Positions 44,524 to 53,797 of a DNA stretch of 64,000 nt are shown in pieces (within the stretch, counting starts at the first letter, position 1; each line of letters opens with the position of its first letter). The position numbers and the translations under genes are program-made. The notes beneath the pieces are model-generated. The model was not told where the DNA came from and made no database searches. It saw nothing but the letters and a program-made list of their open reading frames with translations. The stretch covers positions 1,426,001-1,490,000 of the forward strand of contig NZ_CP134398.1 of the NCBI RefSeq assembly GCF_002968335.2. The letters are read 5' to 3'. The DNA comes from Mycobacterium sp. ITM-2016-00316. Its GTDB lineage: Bacteria > Actinomycetota > Actinomycetes > Mycobacteriales > Mycobacteriaceae.

Positions 44524-46836
44524 TCAGGTGAGTCGGGTGATCTGCTCGCCGTGCTTGGCTTCGAGCTCGGCGATGCGGGCCTCGAGCTTGCCGATCTTGA
44601 CCTCGCGACGATCCGGGACCATCACGATCGGAAGGTCCGCCAGGGGTGCACAGACCCGCTCGGGACCGTCGATGGAGTAGACGGTCGCGGTGATGTCCTG
44701 TTTCTCCGGCGTCCAGGTTCCCCAGGATCCGTAGTACGGCAGATCCTTCGGAGGCTCCGGTGTGACGAACTCCGCGCAGAATTCCGCGAACGGCTTACCC
44801 CGCTGCAGGCGTTGCTTGCGTGCGGCGGCCCGGGCGGCCTCGGTGCCGGCCGCGTCGATGCGGAACGTCGCGGGATCGTAGCGAACGGCGAAGATGTCCT
44901 CGGCCACCTTCTGGCTGATTCGGCCCAGTTCGGCATCGTGGATCACCGATTCCGGCCGGCGCTCCAGCGGGTCGCCGTATCCGCCGCCGGCACCCTGGCT
45001 GATCATGTACAGCTCACCGTCCTTGGCGAGGTCGAACTGCAGGCCCATGTGCGACGTGGAGTATCGACCGTCCGGGAAGGGACGCTCGTTCATGACCTTC
45101 TCGATCGACAGGTCGAACTTCATGTTGTCGGTCCGGAAGTGCTCGTAGACGTTGGTGCCCTTGACCATCGCCAGCGGATAGGTACCGCAGCCGTAGCCGC
45201 CGTACATGCCGTAGATCGAGGAGAACTTGGCACCCGATGTCACCGTCATGAAGCCCCACTGGGGTGTACCTTCGGCGGCCACGATCATCTCGTAACCCAT
45301 TCCGCCGGTGAACTTCCCGAATCCCATGTTGTCGCGGACCAGGCGCTTGGCGACGAGCTGCATGAACGGCACCTCTTCCTCCATCACCTCCTGCTCGGCG
45401 GTATCGGCCATGGCGCAGAACAGCGGAGAGATCGCATCCTCGCCGTCCCGGAACGGTTTTGCGCCGCCGGGCATCCCGTTGAGATCGGCGCACAGGTTGC
45501 CGACCATGTCCCCGTGCTGGGTGATGCCGCCCCAGAGGAAGGTGTTGATCTGGTTGAACCAGTTGGACACCACGTTGCTGTACTTGTTCGGGGTGGAGAA
45601 GGACATCCTGCCGTAGAGCGCCTGCATGCAGGAGAATCCGCGAAATGAGGCCTGCAACGACTGGCCCATCGGGGCATCGTAGGATGCGTCGGCCCATGTG
45701 CCTTCGTCGGAGATGATGTCGATGCAGCTCATCGCGGCGGTGCAGCGGGGCAGATCGGGCCACCAGAACGCCAGAATGGCCTGCATCATCATCGATTTCA
45801 CCGAACACAGCGGCGAATTGATGGCCCGATTGAGGATTTCGGGACCGGTGCCGCGCAGGTCCACGGTCATGTGGTCACCCTTGACCGTGATCGTGCAGGC
45901 GAACTTGATGAGGATGTTCTCTTTGAGGGTGCTGTCCATGAACTGGTCGAAGCGGTAGGTGCCATCGGGGAGTTCGGCGATCCGGCGGCGGACTTCGACG
46001 TCGACATCCTCGACCGTGGTGCGCAGTGCGCCCACGAAGGTGTCGACACCGACCTCGTCGATCACGGCGTCGATGCGTTCCATGATCTTGCGAACTGCGG
46101 TGATCTTCACCTTGAGGTCGGCGAGCTGAAGCTTGGGGTCGCGCACCGAATGCTGCAGGAAGGTCAGCAGATCCCGGCGCAACTCCCCGCGCTCGACGAT
46201 CTTGAACGGGCTCATCCGCAGCCCGTCGTCGAACGCCGTCTCCGAACCCGAGGGCATGCCACCGGGTTCGCACGCCCCGTTCTCGCCTTCGTGGATGGTG
46301 GCGGCCACCCAGGCGATGATCTCGCCGTCGCGCATGATCGGCATGATCATCGACTGGTCGGTGTTGTGCACGTTGCCGTACCGGGCATCGTTGTGGATGA
46401 ATCCGTCACCCGGGTTCACCCCGACGGTGGGTTCGTCCTTCCAGTACTTCATGATGTACCGGATCGGGTGGTGCAGGATCGCACTGAATGCGATCACTCC
46501 GTGGCAGGACAGATATGAGACATCGCCGGAGGCGGTGTAGATCGCGGTGGTGAGGTCGCCCCATTTGGCGCCGGGGGCGGCACCCTGGGCCTCGCACATC
46601 TCATAACCCTCGTCGAGGGCGCCCGCGATGCGCTTGCGGATGCGTTCGACCTGCAGCCGGTCCACGCCGGCGGCGATGGCCACCTCTTCATGATCCGATC
46701 GCTCGGAAATGCTGTGGCTGCGCATGATTTCGCGGTCTGGGCCGAGGAAGAGAGTGGTCTCGTCCATGAAGCGGTCCACCCATTGCTGCTCTTCGTCGGT
46801 GAGCGTGCCGGTCGGGCGTTCGTTGACTGTTGTCAT
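44524..46836 (-). CDS. acxB: Acetone carboxylase alpha subunit (HyuB family)
   Basis: 770 aa; Xanthobacter AcxB is about 776. Hydantoinase-B/oxoprolinase fold. The metal site can be placed: GNVHNTDQSM gives His157 and Asp160, and AATIHEGENG gives His182. These spacings (3 and 25) are exactly those I recall for the Mn ligands His150/Asp153/His175 of the Xanthobacter alpha subunit. It would carboxylate the activated ketone to acetoacetate at Mn(II). It follows the beta gene by 22 nt, with AAGGA as ribosome site. Butanone or another methyl ketone cannot be excluded as substrate. Confidence 0.9.
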   Translation of the reverse strand: MTTVNERPTGTLTDEEQQWVDRFMDETTLFLGPDREIMRSHSISERSDHEEVAIAAGVDRLQVERIRKRIAGALDEGYEMCEAQGAAPGAKWGDLTTAIYTASGDVSYLSCHGVIAFSAILHHPIRYIMKYWKDEPTVGVNPGDGFIHNDARYGNVHNTDQSMIMPIMRDGEIIAWVAATIHEGENGACEPGGMPSGSETAFDDGLRMSPFKIVERGELRRDLLTFLQHSVRDPKLQLADLKVKITAVRKIMERIDAVIDEVGVDTFVGALRTTVEDVDVEVRRRIAELPDGTYRFDQFMDSTLKENILIKFACTITVKGDHMTVDLRGTGPEILNRAINSPLCSVKSMMMQAILAFWWPDLPRCTAAMSCIDIISDEGTWADASYDAPMGQSLQASFRGFSCMQALYGRMSFSTPNKYSNVVSNWFNQINTFLWGGITQHGDMVGNLCADLNGMPGGAKPFRDGEDAISPLFCAMADTAEQEVMEEEVPFMQLVAKRLVRDNMGFGKFTGGMGYEMIVAAEGTPQWGFMTVTSGAKFSSIYGMYGGYGCGTYPLAMVKGTNVYEHFRTDNMKFDLSIEKVMNERPFPDGRYSTSHMGLQFDLAKDGELYMISQGAGGGYGDPLERRPESVIHDAELGRISQKVAEDIFAVRYDPATFRIDAAGTEAARAAARKQRLQRGKPFAEFCAEFVTPEPPKDLPYYGSWGTWTPEKQDITATVYSIDGPERVCAPLADLPIVMVPDRREVKIGKLEARIAELEAKHGEQITRLT

Positions 46837-46858
46837 CTTCTAGTCCTTACGTTTGTGG

Positions 46859-48988
46859 TCAGTCCTGCAGGAACCAGACAGCGCCCTGGGCAGTGGGCTC
46901 CAGTCGCCAACCGGGTTCGACCAGGAAGGTGGTGTTCTCGGTGGTCACGATGGCCGGGCCGGCAATGACCCGGTCGGGGGCCAGGGCGCTGTCGTCGAAC
47001 ACCGGGGTGTCGATCGGCTTGTCGATCCCGATGAAGTGGGCGCTGCGGTGGCCGACCGGCTCCGGCGCGCTACGTTGCCCACCGGCGTCGAGCGGTTCGA
47101 AGTTCACCACGTCGCCGTCCACATAGGAGGCCACTCGGATGGTGCTGCAACGGATTCCGGCTTCCGGTGCCGCCGATGACGCGCCGAAACGGTGACTGTA
47201 GACATCGCCGAACGTCTTGATGACGTCCAGCACATCGCCGACGCCGGAGATCCGGTGGATATCGGACAGTGCCACCGCCTGAGTCAGCAGCTGATTGCCG
47301 TAACGCATGTCCAGTTCCAGACGGTATTGGACATTCTGTTCGGAGAATCCCTGCCGCACCAGGTCCTCGCGGCCGCGCGCCTCGAGTTCCGCGACGACGG
47401 CATTGAACTCGTCGTAGTTGTCATACAGCGCCCGAGTGGTGGCGTTGTACATGGTGACGTGCACGCCTCGCTCGTGGAAGTGCAACTGCTTCATGTTGCC
47501 CGCACCGCATGCCGAGAACACTGATGAGAAGGGCGGTGCCAGCACACGTTTGATACCGGCGTGCCGAGCAACCCCACAGGCGTGCAGCGGCCCGTTGCCG
47601 CCGTAGGCCAGCATGGTGAAGTCCTCCGGCAGGTAGCCGCGCACCCGCAGCTCCTTGCCGATGCCGATGGCCATCTGCTCGTCGACACCGTCCTTGATCA
47701 CGCGTGCGACCTCGATCGGATCCATATCGAGCGGGTCGCTGAGCTCCTCCTCGATGGCGAACATCGAGCGCTTGCGGTTGAGCTTGATATAGCCGTTGGC
47801 GTAGTTGTCCGGGTCGAGGTAGCCCAGCACCAGGTCGGCGTCGGTCACGGTCGGCTTCAATCCGCCGCGGTCGTAACATGCCGGGCCCGGGTTGGAGCCG
47901 GCCGATTTCGGGCCGATCTTGACGGAGTTGTGGATGCGGTCGTAGCTCGCGATCGATCCGCCGCCGGCACCGAGGGTGTCCAGGTGCACCATCGGCACCG
48001 ACACCAGCCAGCGGTCGATGGTGGGCAGGAAGTCGTAGTGTTTGACCCCGCCCTCGGGCACTAGGCCGATATCGAAGGAGGTGCCCCCCATATCGGTGGC
48101 GATGACATGGCCGAGCCCGGTCTCGTTCGAGAGGTGCTCGGCGGCTCCCACCCCGGCGATGGGGCCGGAGTGGATGGTCTGCAGGGCATCGGTGGAGTTC
48201 ATCTGCGCCATGCCACCGGAGTTGTGGATCACCAGCATCGGCTTGTCATAACCGAAGTCGCGCAGGTTGCTGGACAGCTGGGCCAGCGCGTGGAACATGA
48301 TCTCGTGCAGATAGCCGTCGATGATCGTCGACGTGGCACGGACGTATTCGCCCTTGCGTCCCGACACCTGGTGGCCGAGCAGCATCGGGATGGCACCGAG
48401 TTCGTGCGGCGGGAACTCGTCGAGAATGATCTCCTGGATCGCGAGTTCGTGTTCGGGGTTCTCGGTGGCGTTGACCAACGACACGACGATGGCTTCGGCG
48501 CCGGCGTCGACGAGTTCGCGGACCACGGTGCGGACGTCCTCGGGATCCAGCCGCGCGACCACCTTACCGGCGGAGTTGATCCGCTCCTTGACCGATCGGA
48601 TCAGCTGCCGCGGCACCAGGGGTTCCGGTCGTTCCGCAGCGGGCAGGTTCTGCTGCATCGCGTAGTCCAGACCCTCGCCGTAGCCCCGGCCGCGCGACAG
48701 CGGGATGGTGTCCTCGAAGCCGTGGGTGACGATCGCGGCCACCTTCGGACCGTTGCGCTCGATAAGTGCGTTGGTGCCGAGGGTGGTTGCGTATCGCACC
48801 GAATCGACCTCGGAGAGCACGGTCGAGCGGTCCAGCCCGGCGCGTTTGCACGCCAGGTCGAGGGCCTCGTTGAACCCGATGGCCAGGTTGTGATGGGTGG
48901 TGAGCGCCTTGGCGTCGACGTAGTTGCCGTCCCAGACGAAGAAGCAGTCGGTGAACGTGCCACCGATGTCGACCGATATTCGTTTCAT
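46859..48988 (-). CDS. acxA: Acetone carboxylase beta subunit (HyuA family)
   Basis: 709 aa from the ATG at 48988 (Xanthobacter AcxA about 717), with AGGAGA 8 nt upstream; an in-frame extension to 49099 runs into the gamma gene. ASKHA-type ATPase core: VDIGGTFTDCFFVWDG at the N-terminus, ATDMGGTSFDIGLVPEGG (phosphate 2), and LAYGGNGPLHACGVARHAG (adenosine region). In acetone carboxylase this subunit uses ATP, giving AMP and two phosphates, to form the phosphorylated ketone enol and carboxyphosphate. Coupled in the operon between gamma and alpha. Confidence 0.9.
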   Translation of the reverse strand: MKRISVDIGGTFTDCFFVWDGNYVDAKALTTHHNLAIGFNEALDLACKRAGLDRSTVLSEVDSVRYATTLGTNALIERNGPKVAAIVTHGFEDTIPLSRGRGYGEGLDYAMQQNLPAAERPEPLVPRQLIRSVKERINSAGKVVARLDPEDVRTVVRELVDAGAEAIVVSLVNATENPEHELAIQEIILDEFPPHELGAIPMLLGHQVSGRKGEYVRATSTIIDGYLHEIMFHALAQLSSNLRDFGYDKPMLVIHNSGGMAQMNSTDALQTIHSGPIAGVGAAEHLSNETGLGHVIATDMGGTSFDIGLVPEGGVKHYDFLPTIDRWLVSVPMVHLDTLGAGGGSIASYDRIHNSVKIGPKSAGSNPGPACYDRGGLKPTVTDADLVLGYLDPDNYANGYIKLNRKRSMFAIEEELSDPLDMDPIEVARVIKDGVDEQMAIGIGKELRVRGYLPEDFTMLAYGGNGPLHACGVARHAGIKRVLAPPFSSVFSACGAGNMKQLHFHERGVHVTMYNATTRALYDNYDEFNAVVAELEARGREDLVRQGFSEQNVQYRLELDMRYGNQLLTQAVALSDIHRISGVGDVLDVIKTFGDVYSHRFGASSAAPEAGIRCSTIRVASYVDGDVVNFEPLDAGGQRSAPEPVGHRSAHFIGIDKPIDTPVFDDSALAPDRVIAGPAIVTTENTTFLVEPGWRLEPTAQGAVWFLQD

Positions 48989-49013
48989 GTCAGTAAATCT
49001 CCTGATTCTCCGG

Positions 49014-49442
49014 TCAGTGGGTGTGGCCGGCGGCCTTGAGTGCTGCGGTGTACTTCTGGGCGTCCTCGCCGGGGCCGTAGTTGTGCGCCGCTTCGGCATC
49101 GATGCCGCGTTGTTCCCATTGCTTTCGCAGCGCCGGGATGTCGACGAGGATGTCGACGGCCGGCGGGTGCCCCGGGGGGAGGTACTCGCATTCGATCTGG
49201 GTCGCGCAGCCGGGGCAGTAATACTCCAGAATCCGGCAGTACGTGGGGTCGGGGCTGAATGTGTACTCGTAGCGGTCGGGGTCGATGATCGGCTGGTGGA
49301 TCTCCCGGGGATCCCGGTCGTACACCAGCGTTCCCGGCTTGTAGTTCTCGTGCGCCGAGCCCATGTCGTGGGCGCACACCCGGCACACCCAACGTTCGGA
49401 GTCGAGGTCGATCACGAGGTATTCGGTCATGGGGACTCGCAT
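49014..49442 (-). CDS. acxC: Acetone carboxylase gamma subunit
   Basis: 142 aa with AAAGGAGG 6 nt before the ATG; Xanthobacter AcxC is about 168, so this is a short form. Two CxxC knuckles, RWVCRVCAHDMG and YYCPGCATQIECEY, form a probable zinc site. The segment around YKPGTLVYDRDPREIHQPII is the family-typical linker that wraps the alpha subunit. It is a structural subunit with no independent activity. Gene order gamma-beta-alpha is the reverse of the Xanthobacter acxABC layout (beta, alpha, gamma). Confidence 0.88.
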   Translation of the reverse strand: MRVPMTEYLVIDLDSERWVCRVCAHDMGSAHENYKPGTLVYDRDPREIHQPIIDPDRYEYTFSPDPTYCRILEYYCPGCATQIECEYLPPGHPPAVDILVDIPALRKQWEQRGIDAEAAHNYGPGEDAQKYTAALKAAGHTH

Positions 49443-49473
49443 GGGAGTCCTCCTTTCTGAGTACGGGTTTGGA

Positions 49474-51381
49474 TCAGTGGATGTCGGTGAGCATCAGGTC
49501 GCCGGCCGCCGTGACCCGGAATGACCAGTCCGGCAGGACTCGAGCGGTGAAGAACGGGCCCTCGATGATGGCCGGCCCCTCTCCGGTATGTCCGGGTGAG
49601 AGTTCATCGAGGACATGCACGGCGACGTCATCGATCCGGTCGGCGGTCGAACGAACCGCGCGCGTTCCCTGTGCCGGGGCGGCCACCGGCCGAATCGGGA
49701 CATCCGTCTCGAGGTTCGGGTGAGGCAGTGGCGCAGCGGCATTCAACTGCAGCGACACCACGGCGCCGGGATAGTCGACCTCGTCACCGGGCTCATACGG
49801 CAGCTGTGACACCGTTGCGTCATCGGGGTTCTCGACCAGCAGCTGCCAGGTCGTGTGGCAGTCGGCCAGCGCATACCCTTCCTGGAACATGTCCCGTTCC
49901 GCGCGGGCCAGCAGTGCGGCGTGCGTCGCGCGGGCGGCGTCGGCGCTGGGCTCGTCGATCAGCACCTCGTAGGTCTTGCCGATGTCGGAGAACGAGATTC
50001 CGAAGGCAGAGAACACCGCCGCCGTGCGTGGGACGAGCACCTTCTTGACACCGGCCAGTCTGGCTGCGCCGGTGGCACTCATAGGTCCGGCCCCGCCGAA
50101 TGCCAGCAGTGTGGTGCCGTCGCTGACGAGGTGCCCGAACGATGCCGACAACGCCTGGAAGTAGGCATGCTCCATCCGGATCAGGGCTTCCTCCAGCGAG
50201 ATGCCCAGCGGGTCCGCGATCGTTTCGGTGACCACCGTGCGGGATCTGGATGCGTCGAGGGTGAAGGTGCCGTCGAGGTAGGTGTCGGCGTCGAGGACCC
50301 CCAGCAGCAGGTTGACGTCGGTGATCGTGGCTTGCTTGCCGCCGAATCCGAAGCAAGCCGGCCCGGGTGCGGCACCGACGGACTGCGGGCCCACGGTGAT
50401 GCTGCCGTCGACGACCTGGATGACCGAGGAACCGCCGACACCCGCCGAGGCCACATCACTCATCGGATAGGAGATCTGCACACCTTCGATGGCGCCCCGG
50501 TCCGACACCGCCACCGATCCGTCTTCCACGACGCCGACGTCGGTCGTGGTGCCCCCGATGTCCATCATCAGTGCGTGCGACAGTCCGTACACCTTCGCCA
50601 GCGCCGCGGTGCCCTCCAGGCCTCCGCGAGGTCCGGACGAATATGTCTTGAGGGCAATCGATTTCGCCACCCGCGAGGAGGCGCCGTCGTTGCGGTAGAC
50701 CAGCAGCGGGTTGACCACCTTGTAGTCCTGCAGGCGCCGTTCGGCCCCGTAGAGGAACCGCTCCATCGTCGGATGCAGGAAAGCGTTGACCACGCAGGAC
50801 CACACGCGGCGTGCGTCGTCGCGGTCGCCGGCCAACTCCCAGCTGTAGAGCAGCGGCACCGAACCAAGCAGGTGCCGGGGGAACTTGCGCAGCAGAATGT
50901 GCCGCAGCCGTCTTTCCTCGTCCGCGCTGCCCCCAGCGACGACGACCCGCGCCGCCCCGAGGGTGGTGAGCCGGTTCACCTTCTGGACGGCGTCGAACTC
51001 GAAGTCCGCGGCCTCGGGGTCGATCGTCAGGAAGCGATCGGCAACCAACCCGGTGAACAGCTTCTCCTCGGCGGCAGTGTTCTGCATCCGGGTATCGAGG
51101 GTGTCCAGCGTGGTGAGGATGCCGATCATCGGTCCGCGCCGCTGTACCAGGGCATTGGTGCCCTGGGTGGTCGAATATCGGATGTGCTCGGTGGCGTGCA
51201 GCAGCCGGGTGGTGTCGGCCTCGCCGTAGAGGGCGGTCGACGCCTTCTCGATACCGCTGAACAGGCATTCCGACAGATCGTGCTGGGTTGTCAGGGTCTT
51301 AGTGAAGGTGAACGCACCGCCGTCCCAGACACAGATGTCGGTCAGCGTTCCACCGTTGTCGATGTTGATGAGGGTTCCCAT
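49474..51381 (-). CDS. Second HyuA-family ATPase subunit of the ketone carboxylase
   Basis: 635 aa from the ATG at 51381, first gene of the operon. It is a distinct paralogue of the beta subunit, about 75 residues shorter, with all ASKHA motifs kept: INIDNGGTLTDICVWDGG, LMMDIGGTTTDVGVVEDG and LAFGGAGPMSATGAARLAG. Canonical acetone carboxylase has only one HyuA-type chain; two occur in acetophenone carboxylase (alpha, alpha-prime), where each is thought to use ATP. It may be a fourth subunit of this complex or a separate ketone-activating or chaperone-like protein. 31 nt to the gamma gene. Confidence 0.85.
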   Translation of the reverse strand: MGTLINIDNGGTLTDICVWDGGAFTFTKTLTTQHDLSECLFSGIEKASTALYGEADTTRLLHATEHIRYSTTQGTNALVQRRGPMIGILTTLDTLDTRMQNTAAEEKLFTGLVADRFLTIDPEAADFEFDAVQKVNRLTTLGAARVVVAGGSADEERRLRHILLRKFPRHLLGSVPLLYSWELAGDRDDARRVWSCVVNAFLHPTMERFLYGAERRLQDYKVVNPLLVYRNDGASSRVAKSIALKTYSSGPRGGLEGTAALAKVYGLSHALMMDIGGTTTDVGVVEDGSVAVSDRGAIEGVQISYPMSDVASAGVGGSSVIQVVDGSITVGPQSVGAAPGPACFGFGGKQATITDVNLLLGVLDADTYLDGTFTLDASRSRTVVTETIADPLGISLEEALIRMEHAYFQALSASFGHLVSDGTTLLAFGGAGPMSATGAARLAGVKKVLVPRTAAVFSAFGISFSDIGKTYEVLIDEPSADAARATHAALLARAERDMFQEGYALADCHTTWQLLVENPDDATVSQLPYEPGDEVDYPGAVVSLQLNAAAPLPHPNLETDVPIRPVAAPAQGTRAVRSTADRIDDVAVHVLDELSPGHTGEGPAIIEGPFFTARVLPDWSFRVTAAGDLMLTDIH

Positions 51382-51488
51382 GGCACTCCGTTCGTGGGAT
51401 TCGCATATATGAATGCGTGGAGCGTGCGGCATCTGTGCTGTGCGCCACATCGCTCGTCCAAGCGTGAACTGTGTCTCACGGGGCGGGG

Positions 51489-51505
51489 TGTCCCAATATC
51501 GGACA
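51489..51505. promoter_or_regulatory. Candidate activator site in the divergent carboxylase/activator spacer
   Basis: TGTCC-N7-GGACA, an inverted repeat of 5-bp arms, in the 189-nt spacer between the HyuA-type gene and the AcoR-like activator. It lies 66 nt before the activator start and about 108 nt before the operon start, a distance typical for a Fis-type activator. A weaker TGTG-N8-CACA dyad lies nearby at about 51434-51449. Evidence is symmetry and position only. Confidence 0.35.
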
Positions 51506-51570
51506 TCGGAAGACTTGGTTGTGATGTGTGCCTCGTTCACACTGGGTGATGACCAGTCAGGAGGTGGCCC

Positions 51571-53418
51571 ATGCCCAACAGCGATACGCGGTTACTGCGG
51601 GTTGCTGCCGCACGGGCGGACTTCCTTGAGTACGGCGGCAGCGGCGCCGCCGGCGTCTCCGACGTCCTCGCCGCATCATGGGAGCGCAGCCAGGCGGCCG
51701 GGGTGGACGTGTCGCATCCGGACGTGCAGTTCACCGATGAGATCGACACGGCCTCGCTGTTGGTGCGCTGCGCGCGACCGGTGCTGCAACAGTTGGAGAT
51801 CGATACCGCGGACATGCCGCTGGTGATTGCGCTGACCGACAAGAAGGCCCGGGTGGTGGAGCGTATCGACAGTTCTACCGCCGTGGCCAGGCTGCTGGAC
51901 CGGGTGCATCTGGCCCCCGGATTCAGTTATGCCGAGTCGACGATGGGCACCAACGGCATCGGCACGGTATTCGAAGCGGGACAACCGGTCAGCGTGGTCG
52001 GCCCCGAGCATTTCAGCGAGAACCTGCATCTGTTCGCCTGTACGGGCGCCCCGGTCATCGACCCGGTGACGGGCCGTCTGGAGGGAGTGCTGGACATCTC
52101 GACGCTGTCATCGACGTGGAGTCCGCTGATGCACACCCTTGTCAAGAGCGCGGCCAAGGACATCGGGCGCAATCTTCTGCTCGACCGGGGACAGGCACAA
52201 CGTGCCATCTTCGACACCTATCTCAAGGTCACCGCGCGGGCCGCTCGGCAGGCGGTGTTCGCGTTCGGAGATTCGGTCTTCATGGCCAATTCGGCCGCTC
52301 AGCAGATGTTCGACGCCGACGAACAGCGCGCCGTACGTGAGCATGCGATGTTCCTCATGGCGGGCAAGGACAGAGTCAGCGACACCATCACCTTGCCCGG
52401 AGAGCGCCTGGTCCGCATCCGGGGAACCCGGATCCTGGCGGGGGCGGAGGTGGCGGGCATGGTGGTGATCGCCGATGTCGTGACCGTGCGTCAGCCTGGG
52501 TCGCCCGCGGACTTCAGCGAGCAGCAGTTGCCTCAGGTCGCCGTCGCCACACCGCAGACTTCGCAGATCGTCGGCGGTTTGTCGCGCTCACGGGACTCGA
52601 TGGCGGGGGGCACCTCGCCGGCCTGGGTGCGTGCGTGTACGGATTTGTGCCAGGCCCTTGAACAGGGCCGGCCAGCTTTGGTCGTCGGTGAACCGGGGTC
52701 GGGAAAGTTCACCCTGGTGGCCGAATTGTTCCATGCGGTGTATCCGAGCGGGCGAGCGATCTCGGTGGACGCCACCCAGCTCAGCGTCGAGGGTCCGGCC
52801 TCCGACCTCGGCTCATTGCTCGGTTATCCCGCTGAGCCGACACTGCACATCATTCGCGACATCGACAAGGGCAGTACCGACAGCGTCGAGCGCCTGGGGT
52901 CGTATTTCTCGGCGGTGGCGGCGATGGAAGGGCCGGCCTGGGTGGTTGCCACCGGGTCCGACTCGGCGTCCGCTGCCGATCTTCCGTTTCGCCAGCTGCT
53001 GCATCATTTCGAAGTGTCGATAGCGATTCCGCCGCTTCGTTGCCGTACCGACGATCTGGCGGCGCTCACCGCGGCGTTGCTGCGCGGGATCGCGCCCGCT
53101 CGTAAGGTGCGCCTCAGCCCCGAGGCGCAACGTCTGATCGCGCGATACTCGTGGCCGCGCAACATTTCTCAGCTGCGTGAGGCGCTGGTGCATGCGGTGC
53201 GGCGCAGGCCGGTAGGTGAAATCCAAGAGTCCGATCTGCCCGGGTATTGTCAGACTGCGTCCCGTCACGCGTTGACCCCGCTGGAGGCCGCCGAACGCGA
53301 CGCCATCGTGACGGCGTTGCGCGATACCGGTGGCAATCGGGTCGCGGCGGCGGCGCATCTGGGGATGTCGCGGTCGAGTTTGTACCGGAAGGTCAAGGCC
53401 TACGGCATCACTGCGTGA
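51571..53418 (+). CDS. AcoR-like GAF/AAA+/Fis activator without the sigma-54 loop
   Basis: 615 aa, AGGAGG before the ATG. Residues 75-185 are a GAF sensor ([40 protein letters not shown]). Residues 360-540 are a reduced AAA+ domain with Walker A GEPGSGKF (373-380), a weak Walker B (TLHIIRDID, 424-432, without the DE pair) and WPRNISQLR (sensor 2). Residues 575-612 are a Fis-type HTH ([20 protein letters not shown]). The GAFTGA loop is absent, fitting mycobacteria, which lack sigma-54. It resembles MimR/AcoR activators and is divergent from the carboxylase operon, its likely target. Confidence 0.88.
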   Translation: MPNSDTRLLRVAAARADFLEYGGSGAAGVSDVLAASWERSQAAGVDVSHPDVQFTDEIDTASLLVRCARPVLQQLEIDTADMPLVIALTDKKARVVERIDSSTAVARLLDRVHLAPGFSYAESTMGTNGIGTVFEAGQPVSVVGPEHFSENLHLFACTGAPVIDPVTGRLEGVLDISTLSSTWSPLMHTLVKSAAKDIGRNLLLDRGQAQRAIFDTYLKVTARAARQAVFAFGDSVFMANSAAQQMFDADEQRAVREHAMFLMAGKDRVSDTITLPGERLVRIRGTRILAGAEVAGMVVIADVVTVRQPGSPADFSEQQLPQVAVATPQTSQIVGGLSRSRDSMAGGTSPAWVRACTDLCQALEQGRPALVVGEPGSGKFTLVAELFHAVYPSGRAISVDATQLSVEGPASDLGSLLGYPAEPTLHIIRDIDKGSTDSVERLGSYFSAVAAMEGPAWVVATGSDSASAADLPFRQLLHHFEVSIAIPPLRCRTDDLAALTAALLRGIAPARKVRLSPEAQRLIARYSWPRNISQLREALVHAVRRRPVGEIQESDLPGYCQTASRHALTPLEAAERDAIVTALRDTGGNRVAAAAHLGMSRSSLYRKVKAYGITA

Positions 53419-53446
53419 GCTCCAGTGGCTGCCGGCGTACCCGCTG

Positions 53447-53698
53447 CTAGGCCAGCTTGGCCTTGACCTGCTTGACGTTCGGGTTGGTCAGCGTGGACCC
53501 GTCCGCGAATTTCACCGTCGGCACCACATGGTTGCCGTTGTTCACCGACCCGACGAATTCGGCGGCGGACGGATCGGCCTCGATGTCGATTTCGTCCCAG
53601 GCGATGCCCTCGGCCTTCAGCGCCGTCTTGAGCCGGTTGCAGAAGCCGCACCACGACGTGGTGTACATGGTCAGCTGGGCTTCAGAAGTGGGGGCCAT
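53447..53698 (-). CDS. mrx1: Mycoredoxin-1, mycothiol-dependent glutaredoxin-like reductase
   Basis: 83 aa. Thioredoxin/glutaredoxin fold with the redox centre [12 protein letters not shown] (Cys17, Cys20) near the N-terminus and the cis-Pro in [12 protein letters not shown]. Mycoredoxins reduce mycothiol mixed disulfides with electrons from mycothione reductase. The second residue between the Cys is Phe (CGFC) where I recall Tyr in M. tuberculosis. It converges on island B with 28 nt between stops and is divergent from uvrD2. Confidence 0.93.
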   Translation of the reverse strand: MAPTSEAQLTMYTTSWCGFCNRLKTALKAEGIAWDEIDIEADPSAAEFVGSVNNGNHVVPTVKFADGSTLTNPNVKQVKAKLA

Positions 53699-53797
53699 GT
53701 CAGAACTAACCTATCGACGTCGGTGCGTATTTCCCCGCCAGCCTATGCGGCGACACGGGCGCTGCTGATGTCGGAGCCTCCTGCCATGATGGACGGC

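Noticed and set aside
44524..51381. Hydantoinase or 5-oxoprolinase function for the HyuA/HyuB genes
   Set aside because: A gamma subunit with two CxxC knuckles, the metal-ligand spacing of the alpha chain, an AcoR-like regulator and the adjacent alcohol dehydrogenase all fit ketone carboxylation better.
53330..53797. Upstream extension of uvrD2 by 156 codons
   Set aside because: It runs antisense through the whole mrx1 gene; the short form matches the family length.
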